A stretch of DNA of 8,852 bases from an archaeon. GTDB taxonomy: Archaea; Thermoproteota; Bathyarchaeia; TCS64. Positions within the stretch are counted from its first letter, which is position 1. The number at the start of each line of letters is the position of its first letter. The stretch lies in NCBI GenBank assembly GCA_020444005.1, contig JAHLLU010000067.1, positions 1 through 8,852 of the forward strand, in the 5' to 3' direction. Positions 1-7,113 of the stretch are shown in pieces. The position numbers were made by a program, and so were the translations under genes. The notes below the pieces were generated by a model. That model saw only the letters and a program-made list of their open reading frames with translations, ran no database searches and was not told where the DNA came from.

Positions 1-595
1 TCAAGTTCTTACTCCCCATAACTGCCCCAACGCCGCTACCACCTGCAGCCTTAGCCCGGTCAGAGATTACACAGGCTGATCTAACCTTGTTTTCGCCAGC
101 TGGTCCGATGCCGATAACCCTTACCTCGTTATCGTTTTCAGTCTCTCTGATGGTTCGCTCAGTGTCCCATGTGGTCTTTCCCCATAGCTCTGATGCGTCT
201 CTTAGCTCTGCTTTCCCATCATTCAGCCAGAGATAGACCGGGTTCGGTGATTTACCTTTGAATACTAGGTTATCATAGCCTGCGTACTTCATCTCGGCTC
301 CGAAGTGTCCACCACAGTTCGCTGAGCCTACGCCTTTTGTGAAGGCGTTCTTGGTGTCTATGCTGACTCGGCTGCAGAATGGTGAGAGGGTTCCCACCAG
401 AGGTCCTACTCCTATTGTGAATATGTTCTCTGGTTCGAGGGGCTTGGCTTCTACTGGTAGCTCGTTGAAGAGTATCCACTCATTGATGCCTCTTCCCCCC
501 ACCCAGTCAAGATACTTCTCAATAGGCTCCTCCACCAGTTTGCCCTCTGTGAGGTCTAACCTGAGAACCTTACCACCATATCCATGGTGCTTCAT
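1..595 (-). CDS. Aldehyde:ferredoxin oxidoreductase family protein (N-terminal domain, cut by left edge)
   Basis: The 198 visible residues form the N-terminal domain of the tungsten-pterin AOR family, whose members oxidise aldehydes to carboxylic acids with ferredoxin as acceptor. Seen in sequence: the start MKHHGYGGKVLRLDLTEG, the GGRG segment near residue 33, the core NCGGHFGAEMKYAGYD around residues 93-108, a LWLNDGKAELRD segment, and GGSGVGAVMGSKNL at the edge, which matches the family's typical end of this domain. The cluster-binding cysteines and catalytic domains lie outside the window, so the substrate class and cluster cannot be judged. The ATG is supported by an SD site seven bases upstream and by a 4-base ATGA overlap with the ferredoxin gene ahead of it, so the two are probably co-transcribed and translationally coupled. 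Family assignment is firm; the subfamily (AOR, FOR, GOR or other) is unknown. Confidence 0.93.
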   Translation of the reverse strand, partial: MKHHGYGGKVLRLDLTEGKLVEEPIEKYLDWVGGRGINEWILFNELPVEAKPLEPENIFTIGVGPLVGTLSPFCSRVSIDTKNAFTKGVGSANCGGHFGAEMKYAGYDNLVFKGKSPNPVYLWLNDGKAELRDASELWGKTTWDTERTIRETENDNEVRVIGIGPAGENKVRSACVISDRAKAAGGSGVGAVMGSKNL

Positions 596-831
596 CTTCT
601 TACTCCCCTCGCTCCATAGGCGCAGTATTTCACGCATAATGGAATTTCTTCACCTGCGCAAAGATCGCACGTGCTGTCGATGCTCATAGTGATCACCGCT
701 GTATCATTGTCTCGGCTGATGTGTGTGCTTGATTTTGATTGATCAAATGCCATATGTCCAGTGTGGTGAAAACCGCAGGCGGCTTCACAAATACGGCATC
801 CTTGACACTTGGTGGGTGAGAGAAGTATCAT
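592..831 (-). CDS. Small 8-cysteine 4Fe-4S ferredoxin-like protein, partner of the left AOR
   Basis: This is a 79-residue protein with two cysteine groups: C9, C12, C15, C19 (CQGCRICEAAC) and C55, C58, C66, C70 (CDLC, seven residues, CVKYC). Eight cysteines suggest two [4Fe-4S] clusters, with ligands possibly exchanged between motifs as in polyferredoxin electron-transfer subunits. It probably carries electrons from the AOR encoded just downstream, whose start overlaps its stop as ATGA. Oddities: neither motif has the proline that usually follows the last cysteine, and the protein ends only nine residues after C70, so it resembles the front half of the longer four-cluster proteins. The ATG at 831 has a purine-rich GAGGAG only two bases upstream, too close for a normal SD, while a TATA-like element 28 bases upstream suggests leaderless translation. 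Iron-sulfur protein is firm; the partnership rests on gene order. Confidence 0.88.
   Translation of the reverse strand: MILLSPTKCQGCRICEAACGFHHTGHMAFDQSKSSTHISRDNDTAVITMSIDSTCDLCAGEEIPLCVKYCAYGARGVRR
603..610 (-). promoter_or_regulatory. Shine-Dalgarno site of the left AOR gene
   Basis: On the minus strand the motif GAGGGGAG lies seven bases before the ATG at 595, inside the end of the ferredoxin gene. It fixes the AOR start and contrasts with the first genes of transcription units here, which mostly lack such a site. Confidence 0.7.
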
Positions 832-854
832 GGCTCCTCAGAGTGCCTTATAGA

Positions 855-866
855 TTAAAAAATATT
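855..866 (-). promoter_or_regulatory. TATA-like promoter element for the ferredoxin/AOR pair
   Basis: On the minus strand the stretch reads AATATTTTTTAA, centred about 28-30 bases before the ferredoxin ATG. Archaeal transcription usually starts about 25-27 bases past the TATA centre, so the transcript would begin almost at the start codon. The A/T block is nearly the only such element in this 89-base divergent region and could also serve the amidase in the other direction, with a leader of about 30 bases. Confidence 0.5.
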
Positions 867-893
867 GGAGTGACGGGAAACAAGACAAATACC

Positions 894-925
894 TTGAATG
901 CATTGAATATTTGAAAACCCTTGAA
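894..925 (+). repeat. Four phased TTGAA repeats at the amidase start
   Basis: TTGAA occurs at 894, 903, 911 and 921, with steps of 9, 8 and 10 bases, roughly one helical turn apart. The last copy contains the TTG start codon of the amidase. Such phasing could be a regulator binding site, but the motif is short and A/T-rich, so chance is possible. Confidence 0.35.
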
Positions 926-2387
926 CCTAGACGCATTAGCCTTCAAATCAGCGATTGAAGCAGCCGCCGCCATACGCAACGGCGAGACCACCAGCACCGA
1001 GTTAACCAAACACATACTCAAAAGAGTAGCCAAGTTCAACCCAAAGCTAAACTCCATAGTCTCACTGATGCACGACCAAGCCTTAAAGCGTGCATGTGAG
1101 GCAGACGAGGCACATAGCAACGGGGTAAACTGGGGTCCACTGCATGGCGTCCCAATCACCATCAAGGACCACTATGAGATCAAAGGCGTACCAACCACCT
1201 GTGGCTCGCCAGACTATGCATACTATATCCCAGAGAGAAACGCGGTCATCGTTGACAGACTCCTAGACTCAGGAGCGGTAATAATCGGACACACTAATGT
1301 TCCTGAGTTAGTCGCTGACTGGCAGAGCTACAACGATGTCTATGGGACCACCGTTAACCCATGGAACACTGATGTAACACCCGGAGGCTCATCAGGCGGC
1401 TGCGCTGCCTCCCTCTCCGCTGGGCTCAGCTTTCTCAGCGTAGGCAGTGATTTCGCTGGCTCTATCCGTGTTCCAGCGCACTTCACAGGCATCTATGGGC
1501 ATCGACCTAGCATGGGGGTCACGACTCTCAGAGGCAGCGTCCCGGGCTCGATGAACTGTATTCAGCTTCCACCATCAAGAATGTCAACCCCCGGGCCATT
1601 AGCACGTAGTCCGGACGACCTCAAGCTAGCATTGGATATCATAGGGGGACCAGACCAATACGAGTCAACAGCCTTCACATGGAAGATGCCCAAACCACGA
1701 CACAGGAAACTCAAAGATTACCGGATTGGCTACATAGTTGACGAGCCACTGTGTCCACTTAACCAGGATGTTCAACATGTTCTCCGAGTAGTAATGGACC
1801 AGATAGCAGAAAAAGTGGCTTCAGCCAATAAAGGCTGGCCAAGCGTAGTGGACCCAGCGGAACAGTTTCACCTCTTCAAGCTTCTGAGATACGGTGACAA
1901 GGCTGCTCAGCTCAAGGATGAGGACCTTGAGAAGACCAAGGAGACTGCGAAGCGGAAGGATGTTGATGATGAGGGCTTAATGGCGTGGGTATGGACAACC
2001 GAGCAACGGCATCATATTCGGTTTGAGGAGATGCGTGTATCCACAAGGGACCTTTGGCAGCGGATATTCAATGATATTGACGTCTTCTTGATGCCCGTGG
2101 ATTATACCGTGGCGTTCCAACATGATCACAGTGATCCCATGACGGGGAGAGTGATCCAGACTCCATGGGGGACAAGACAGTACATGGATCAACTCTTCTG
2201 GATGACCTTTAGCAGCATAACGGGGCTACCATGCACTGTTGCGCCAGTGGGATTCACTGAATCTGGTTTACCTGTTGGTGTTCAGATCATTGGACCATAT
2301 CTGGAGGACGGTACAACTATACACTTTGCGAAACTGATAGGAGAAATAACTGGAGGCTATATGGAGCCTCCGGGATATAGGCTCTAG
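921..2387 (+). CDS. Amidase-signature family hydrolase
   Basis: This 488-residue protein is a full-length member of the amidase signature family, which hydrolyses carboxamides to acid and ammonia or amine. The Ser-cisSer-Lys triad is visible: K82 in PITIKDH, S157 in PGGSSGG, and nucleophile S181 in DFAGSIRVP. The spacings of 75 and 24 residues equal those I recall for the fatty acid amide hydrolase triad. Further family marks are the GHTNVPE segment near 123-129 and TGIYGHRPS after the nucleophile. GatA of the tRNA amidotransferase belongs to this family, but no gatB or gatC is adjacent and the sequence looks like a stand-alone amidase. The start is TTG: an in-frame stop lies seven bases upstream, the next ATG is at residue 50, and the first residues already fit the family N-terminus. 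No SD is seen. It has no signal peptide, so it is cytoplasmic. Substrate unknown. Its stop overlaps that of the convergent peptidase gene. Confidence 0.93.
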   Translation: MNLDALAFKSAIEAAAAIRNGETTSTELTKHILKRVAKFNPKLNSIVSLMHDQALKRACEADEAHSNGVNWGPLHGVPITIKDHYEIKGVPTTCGSPDYAYYIPERNAVIVDRLLDSGAVIIGHTNVPELVADWQSYNDVYGTTVNPWNTDVTPGGSSGGCAASLSAGLSFLSVGSDFAGSIRVPAHFTGIYGHRPSMGVTTLRGSVPGSMNCIQLPPSRMSTPGPLARSPDDLKLALDIIGGPDQYESTAFTWKMPKPRHRKLKDYRIGYIVDEPLCPLNQDVQHVLRVVMDQIAEKVASANKGWPSVVDPAEQFHLFKLLRYGDKAAQLKDEDLEKTKETAKRKDVDDEGLMAWVWTTEQRHHIRFEEMRVSTRDLWQRIFNDIDVFLMPVDYTVAFQHDHSDPMTGRVIQTPWGTRQYMDQLFWMTFSSITGLPCTVAPVGFTESGLPVGVQIIGPYLEDGTTIHFAKLIGEITGGYMEPPGYRL

Positions 2388-4321
2388 TCCTTCAGATACT
2401 TGTCGAACCAGCGCATGATATGCTCTAGTCTTTCTTCACGATGTTTCGGCTTACCTGATCTGCTCAGTTCGTGGTTTTCTTCTGGGAACCTGACCATCTC
2501 AGTTGGTACACCCCGTTCCATCAATGCTACGAAGAACTCCTCTCCCTGCTGTATTGTACAACGGAGATCGTTCTCGCTGTGGATGAACAACACAGGAGTC
2601 TTCACATTCTTTGCGAATCTTATTGGACTCTGAGCTAGTAGCTTGTCCTCGTCTCTCCATGGGTATCCCATATTGCCTGATTCACCGTGGTGGAACCCAA
2701 AGTCACTGTAACCATGATGGCTGTGCCTGTTGCATGTGCTTCTGCAAGCGACTCCTGCCTTGAAGAGATCAGTCTGGGTCACTATCCAGTTCGTCAGGTA
2801 GCCTCCATAGCTACCACCTGTAACGCCGAGACGTGCACCATCAATGAAGCTAAACCGTTTCACTGCATCGTTTGTGAAATCCATAACGTCTAGGTAGTCT
2901 ACTGTGCCGTGTCTACCGTTCAATGTGGCTCCGTATTCTTCACCGTAGCCTCCTGAGCCTCTTGGGTTCGTGTAGATTACAACATAGCCAGCTGAGGTCA
3001 TCAACTGGAACTCTTGATAGATGCCTTCTCCGTATATGGCGAGTGGTCCACCGTGGATCTGGAGAATGGTAGGATACTTTTTGTCCTCCTTATAGTTGAT
3101 GGGTTTCATCATCCAGCCGTCAATATCCTCACCGAGTTCATTCTTCCAAGTGTAATGCTCAGGAGTGCTTAGCTTGAGGTTTTTCAGGTGTTTCTTATTG
3201 AAATCAGTCACCTTCTCTCCGTCTACGTAAATCTCCAGTAGCTCTGTAGCCGTCATTGCATTGTAAGCAAAGTGTTTGAAGTCCTCTGAGTAGCTGAAAC
3301 CATCAACAGTGACGCCCTCGGTTAGTTGCTCGATATCATGTGAAGCAACTTTAACCTTGTAGACGTTGCTTGTGGGCACCTCGCCTGTCTTGAAATATAT
3401 CTCCTCTCCGTCAGGTGACCATACTGGTCCGGGATCAGGTGTGCCTATCCTGAGATCGCTGCCTATTCCTCTTCCGATGCTTCTATCCCATTCTCCTGTG
3501 ATGTTTTCTGGTGATTCTCCGAGCTGCATCACCCATATGTCAGTATTAGTGGCTCCCCTTGCATGGAAATCACTGCCATAGTAGGCGATCCCATGTTTAC
3601 TCCAAGAGATGGCGCCTATCTCGTGGATACTCTCTGTTATCCTACGTGTTTCTCCGCCCTTCCCCGGCATCACATAGATGTCTCTGATGTGAGTCATGTC
3701 TTGATCTGGCTCTTTATTCGTGACGTACGCGATCTCTTTTCCATCAGGGCTCCAAGCATAAGCTCCAACATCAAACTCGCCCTTGGTTACCTGTTTCGGT
3801 TTCCCACCAGCAGCCTTCACAGTGAACAAGTGAACTCGTTTCCCAGCGAACATACCGACGCCATTCAGCTTAAACCAGATACGCTTCACTACAACGACAT
3901 CTGTTTCAGGTTTCTCTGGTTCCCAGACGCGGCTACTGAAGAGAATAGTCTTCTCATCTGGGCTCCAGACAGGGTTTGAGATCGCTGTCTCAAGTGAAGC
4001 TATTTTCTGTGCCTCACCTCCACCTGAATAGATGGTGTAGAGTTCAGTCTTGGAGTCCGGTTGACGACCACTTGACAAGAACAACAGTTTGTCACCCGAT
4101 GGACTCCAACGAGGATATGAGTCCTTGCCGGGTCCACTGGTGAACTGGGTGTCTCTTCCAGTAGCGACATCGTGAAGCCAGATGTGTTTCACGTAGTCGT
4201 TCTCCTCGTAGTCTATGGTGGTGTGCACATAGGCAACCTTTGAGCCATCCGGGCTCATCTGGGGGTCTGAGATGAACACGAATTTCCTTAGGTCTTTTGG
4301 CTTGACTGGGTGCGGAGCCAT
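2384..4321 (-). CDS. S9 family serine peptidase (acylaminoacyl-peptidase / prolyl-oligopeptidase type)
   Basis: This 645-residue cytoplasmic peptidase probably cleaves short or N-acylated peptides. Residues 1 to about 380 form a beta-propeller with at least six WD/PD40-like strands: MSPDGSKVAYV (22), WSPSGDKLLF (72), WSPDEKTILF (119), WSPDGKEIAYV (190), a degenerate WSKHGIAYYG (240) and WSPDGEEIYF (301). The alpha/beta hydrolase domain follows, with HGGP at 423-426 and the catalytic triad S504 (GGSYGG), D585 (HSENDLRC) and H617 (ENHELSRSG). The frame stays open upstream to a TTG at 4378, adding a hydrophobic 19-residue stretch, but that DNA contains the likely TATA element. I therefore choose the ATG at 4321, whose MAPHPVKPKDLRKF reads as a usual family start. 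A histidine-rich stretch (H533, H535, H536, H544, H545) lies between nucleophile and aspartate. The gene ends in a CTAG shared with the amidase. Substrate preference is inferred. Confidence 0.93.
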   Translation of the reverse strand: MAPHPVKPKDLRKFVFISDPQMSPDGSKVAYVHTTIDYEENDYVKHIWLHDVATGRDTQFTSGPGKDSYPRWSPSGDKLLFLSSGRQPDSKTELYTIYSGGGEAQKIASLETAISNPVWSPDEKTILFSSRVWEPEKPETDVVVVKRIWFKLNGVGMFAGKRVHLFTVKAAGGKPKQVTKGEFDVGAYAWSPDGKEIAYVTNKEPDQDMTHIRDIYVMPGKGGETRRITESIHEIGAISWSKHGIAYYGSDFHARGATNTDIWVMQLGESPENITGEWDRSIGRGIGSDLRIGTPDPGPVWSPDGEEIYFKTGEVPTSNVYKVKVASHDIEQLTEGVTVDGFSYSEDFKHFAYNAMTATELLEIYVDGEKVTDFNKKHLKNLKLSTPEHYTWKNELGEDIDGWMMKPINYKEDKKYPTILQIHGGPLAIYGEGIYQEFQLMTSAGYVVIYTNPRGSGGYGEEYGATLNGRHGTVDYLDVMDFTNDAVKRFSFIDGARLGVTGGSYGGYLTNWIVTQTDLFKAGVACRSTCNRHSHHGYSDFGFHHGESGNMGYPWRDEDKLLAQSPIRFAKNVKTPVLFIHSENDLRCTIQQGEEFFVALMERGVPTEMVRFPEENHELSRSGKPKHREERLEHIMRWFDKYLKD

Positions 4322-4350
4322 AAATATCAGTGTGAATAGGAAGAAGATAG

Positions 4351-4360
4351 ATATAATACC
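4351..4360 (-). promoter_or_regulatory. TATA-like promoter of the S9 peptidase gene
   Basis: The minus strand reads GGTATTATAT, with the TTATAT core centred about 32 bases before the ATG at 4321. This predicts a leader of only about 6-8 bases. No SD precedes that ATG. The element lies inside the open frame that would otherwise extend the protein to a TTG at 4378. Confidence 0.55.
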
Positions 4361-4423
4361 ATCAGGAAGACGAAACAAGCCTTTTTATGGTTTTTCTGGG
4401 AAAACGAGCACTTTTTCTCAGGT

Positions 4424-4437
4424 ATCACGAAAGTGAT
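4424..4437. repeat. Inverted repeat ATCAC-GAAA-GTGAT, possible operator
   Basis: Two 5-base arms flank a 4-base centre in the region between the divergent S9 and M14 peptidase genes. The site ends six bases before the M14 TATA-like element, where an archaeal repressor or activator could influence TFB/TBP binding. Alternatively it is a chance palindrome. Confidence 0.35.
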
Positions 4438-4443
4438 CCATGA

Positions 4444-4453
4444 TTTTTTATAC
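4444..4453 (+). promoter_or_regulatory. TATA-like promoter of the M14 peptidase gene
   Basis: The sequence TTTTTTATAC has its TTTATA core centred about 25 bases before the ATG at 4475, which predicts a leaderless transcript. It lies downstream of the GTG at 4433 that would extend the frame, so that longer start would be outside the mRNA. Confidence 0.6.
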
Positions 4454-4474
4454 GTATTCCGTGTTTTTCACATA

Positions 4475-7006
4475 ATGTCTATTGTTATACCAAAGCCAGA
4501 GGATTTCTTCGGTCACCGTTTAGGGGCTGACCGAAAACTGGCTCACTGGAACAAGATTGTTGAATATTTCTGGGAACTAGACAAGTCCCCTATGATTAAG
4601 GTCGAAGAACTCGGAACAAGCACAGAAAACAACCCATTCCTCCTAGCAATAATTACATCAGAGGAGAATATGGAGCGGCTGGACGAGATAAGAGAGATGA
4701 GTTGGAAGCTAGCTCACCCAAAAGGGGTCCCAGAGGAAGAGATCAAAGAGATAATCGATAACGGGGTTAGCGTGGTCTCCATGAGCATGAGTATACACGC
4801 TACTGAGGTAGGAGGCACACAGATGTCGCCTGAGCTCGCTTGGGAGCTCGTTAGCTTACCTGCGAACCGTGAGATACTTGAGAACACTGTGCTATTGATG
4901 TTCCCCTGTTTCAACCCTGATGGTCAGATCATGGTCACAGAGTTCTACGAGAAATACCTAGGCACAGAATACGAGGGATGCAGCCCACCTTGGCTATACC
5001 ACAAGTACACTGGTCACGATAACAACCGTGATGCTATCCACAATAATATGGTGGAGAGCCAGATGGTCAGCAAGACCATGTATCTGGAATGGAGTCCTCA
5101 AGCGTATATCGACTTCCACCACATGGGATCATATGGTGCAAGGTTCTACATCGCGCCATTCGCCAACCCCATAGATGACAAGGTTGACCCCCTGATATGG
5201 ACCGAGCAGGAGCTCTATGGTGGATTAACCCATGTTCTTCTTGAGAAGGATGGAAAACATGGTATCGAGTCTATGGCGACATACCCCGGAGAGTTCATGC
5301 CCACATTCAACTACGTACCATGCTGGCATAACATCTGTGGAATGCTCACAGAGTCAGCGTCTGCGAAACTAGCCACACCACTCTACATCCATTATCATCA
5401 ACTCAGAGGTAGCAGAAGAGGACGCCCCGAGTACAGGACACAGATGGGATTTCCCCACCCATGGATGGGAGGCTGGTGGCGACTCAGAGACATCGTAGAG
5501 CAGCAGAAGATCAGCGCCTATGGAACGCTTGATGCTGCATCCAAGTTCAAGAAGACGATTCTGGGGAACATGTATCAGAAGGCGAGCAACGGCATACTAA
5601 AGGGTGAGACCGAGCCCCCGTACGCTTTTGTCATTAAACCCGAGCAACATGACGAGTTAACCCAGTACAAGCTTCTCCAGATTCTAATGAATATGGGTGT
5701 CGAGATACAGAGGAGCCAACGCGAGTTTACCGCTGATGGTGTAGCGTATCCCCGTGGAACCTATGTGGTATTCGCTAGTCAGCACTGCAGACCATACATC
5801 ATAAGTCTCTTGAAGCGAACATTCTACCATCTGGGGGCATTCAGCAAGTACCCTGATGGCACACCAGTGGTTCCCTATGACCTATCAACCTATACTATAG
5901 CCGAGTTTATGGGCGTCAGAATCCAAGAGGTGGAGAAACCCTTTGACGGAACCTTTGAGTTGCTAAGCAGTATCAGGTTCCCTAGGGGAGACGTCGTTGC
6001 GAAAGCTCCCAACGGGTGGCTACTGGATGGCTCAGTGAACGATGCATTCCTCGGAGTCAACAGGCTTCTACGAAAAGGAATAGTTGTTCACAGGATATTG
6101 GACCCGGTGGTTACAGAGGAGAAGACCTTCCAACCCGGCAGCTTCTATATACCAAAAGCAGAGGACATCGAGGGTGAACTCCAGAAGGTGTGCAAACGAT
6201 GCCACGTTATATTCGAAGCAGCTCCACCCGCATTAAAGTCTAAACCAGTTAAGATGATGCGGATCGGCGTCTACCAACGCTATTATGGTGGTAACGCTGA
6301 CGAGGGCTGGACAAGGTGGCTCCTAGAACAATACCGGTTCAGGTACAGGACCATCATGGACAAGGACATCAAGCGTGGAAGACTAGCCCAGAAATACAAC
6401 GTGATCATACTGCCAAGCGACGCCAAGGAGATGCTTCTAGGCGAAGGAATAGAGGAATACTATGAGAAACGCTGGGGCGGAGGCTTCACCCTACCCAACT
6501 ATCCAGAAGAATACAGAAGCGGGTTCGGTAAAGAAGGCGTCGAGAAACTCAAAGAGTTCGTTGAGAACGGAGGAACCCTCCTCTGCTTCGGAGATAGCAG
6601 CAACTTCGCCATCGAGGAACTCAAGCTACCTGTTAAGAACGTGTTAAAGGATGTGAAGAACACTGACTTTGTATGCCCCGGCAGCACACTTCACGTTGAC
6701 GTCAACGAGACTCATCCACTAGCGTGGGGTATACAGGAAGACCTGATGATTATCTTCAGGCATCACCCAGCCTTTGCGGTGAAGCCAAGAGTCAACAACG
6801 AAGACTATCAGGTAGTGCTCAGTTACCCTGAAAAGCATATTATGGAGAGCGGCTGGCTTACAGGCGAAGAATATCTGGGCCATAAATCAGCGATGATAGA
6901 GGCGAAGATGGGTAAAGGAAGAGTGGTTCTGTATGGTTTCCAGCCCCAGATGAGGGCTCAACCTGAGTCTACTTTCAAGCTGCTCTTTAATGCCCTGATA
7001 AGTTAG
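4475..7006 (+). CDS. M14 family zinc carboxypeptidase-like protein with C-terminal GATase1-like domain
   Basis: This 843-residue protein has an M14 metallopeptidase domain in roughly residues 20-330. Candidate zinc ligands are H108 and E111 (SIHATE) and H215 (DFHHMG); substrate-side residues include N184 and R185 (NNRD), and E293 (MLTES) is the likely catalytic glutamate. NPDG at 147-150 and the ARFYIAP segment after the third ligand also fit the family. Residues of about 610-843 resemble the class I glutamine-amidotransferase-like fold found at the end of many large M14 proteins (a KMMRIGVYQ strand, NVIILPSD, GGTLLCFGD, and a final GKGRVVLYGFQPQ). I see no clear Cys-His-Glu triad there, so it is probably non-catalytic. 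Many relatives are secreted; this one has no signal peptide and is probably cytoplasmic. I choose the ATG at 4475 over the in-frame GTG at 4433 because a TATA-like element lies between them. It stands alone, with a T-rich terminator behind it. Substrate unknown. Confidence 0.88.
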   Translation: MSIVIPKPEDFFGHRLGADRKLAHWNKIVEYFWELDKSPMIKVEELGTSTENNPFLLAIITSEENMERLDEIREMSWKLAHPKGVPEEEIKEIIDNGVSVVSMSMSIHATEVGGTQMSPELAWELVSLPANREILENTVLLMFPCFNPDGQIMVTEFYEKYLGTEYEGCSPPWLYHKYTGHDNNRDAIHNNMVESQMVSKTMYLEWSPQAYIDFHHMGSYGARFYIAPFANPIDDKVDPLIWTEQELYGGLTHVLLEKDGKHGIESMATYPGEFMPTFNYVPCWHNICGMLTESASAKLATPLYIHYHQLRGSRRGRPEYRTQMGFPHPWMGGWWRLRDIVEQQKISAYGTLDAASKFKKTILGNMYQKASNGILKGETEPPYAFVIKPEQHDELTQYKLLQILMNMGVEIQRSQREFTADGVAYPRGTYVVFASQHCRPYIISLLKRTFYHLGAFSKYPDGTPVVPYDLSTYTIAEFMGVRIQEVEKPFDGTFELLSSIRFPRGDVVAKAPNGWLLDGSVNDAFLGVNRLLRKGIVVHRILDPVVTEEKTFQPGSFYIPKAEDIEGELQKVCKRCHVIFEAAPPALKSKPVKMMRIGVYQRYYGGNADEGWTRWLLEQYRFRYRTIMDKDIKRGRLAQKYNVIILPSDAKEMLLGEGIEEYYEKRWGGGFTLPNYPEEYRSGFGKEGVEKLKEFVENGGTLLCFGDSSNFAIEELKLPVKNVLKDVKNTDFVCPGSTLHVDVNETHPLAWGIQEDLMIIFRHHPAFAVKPRVNNEDYQVVLSYPEKHIMESGWLTGEEYLGHKSAMIEAKMGKGRVVLYGFQPQMRAQPESTFKLLFNALIS

Positions 7007-7007
7007 C

Positions 7008-7046
7008 GTTTTTCTACCCATTTGGGCGTTTTTTTCCCATATTTTT
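7008..7046 (+). terminator. T-tract terminator after the M14 peptidase gene
   Basis: Three T runs (7009-7013, 7029-7035 and 7042-7046) begin directly behind the stop codon. Short runs of T on the coding strand are the usual archaeal intrinsic terminator. A small CCCA-TT-TGGG hairpin at 7017-7026 lies between the first two, probably too weak to matter. Confidence 0.6.
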
Positions 7047-7071
7047 ACTCATTATCGTATGATCGAAGACG

Positions 7072-7079
7072 TTTTATAC
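7072..7079 (+). promoter_or_regulatory. TATA-like promoter of the aminotransferase gene
   Basis: TTTTATAC is centred about 29 bases before the GTG at 7105 and 38 bases before the ATG at 7114. The predicted transcript would begin near 7101, so the leader is very short for either start. No SD precedes either codon. Confidence 0.55.
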
Positions 7080-7113
7080 ACAGCAAGTGTAGCTTAAGAG
7101 ATTCGTGATTAAA

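Noticed and set aside
723..914. 63-codon plus-strand frame covering the ferredoxin and the divergent promoter region
   Set aside because: It runs across a clear cysteine-motif gene on the other strand and through the promoter region, and shows no family features.
2124..2136. Perfect palindrome GATCAC-A-GTGATC, resembling the arms of the intergenic repeat at 4424
   Set aside because: It lies deep inside the amidase coding sequence and is explained by ordinary codons (HDHSD); a shorter GTGATCAC at 689 is also within a gene.
921..2387. GatA subunit of the tRNA amidotransferase
   Set aside because: No gatB, gatC or gatD/E neighbour is present and the sequence around the triad reads as a stand-alone amidase; not fully excluded without a tree.
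3563..3979. 138-codon plus-strand open frame opposite the S9 peptidase
   Set aside because: It is antisense to the conserved beta-propeller region, has no recognisable domain, and its composition follows from the opposite gene.
4322..4378. Signal peptide or membrane anchor at the N-terminus of the S9 peptidase
   Set aside because: It depends on a TTG start, and the DNA of the supposed signal contains the likely TATA element; the ATG at 4321 gives a normal family N-terminus.
7017..7026. CCCA-TT-TGGG hairpin as a bacterial-type terminator stem
   Set aside because: Four base pairs with a two-base loop is not stable; the surrounding T runs alone explain termination in an archaeon.
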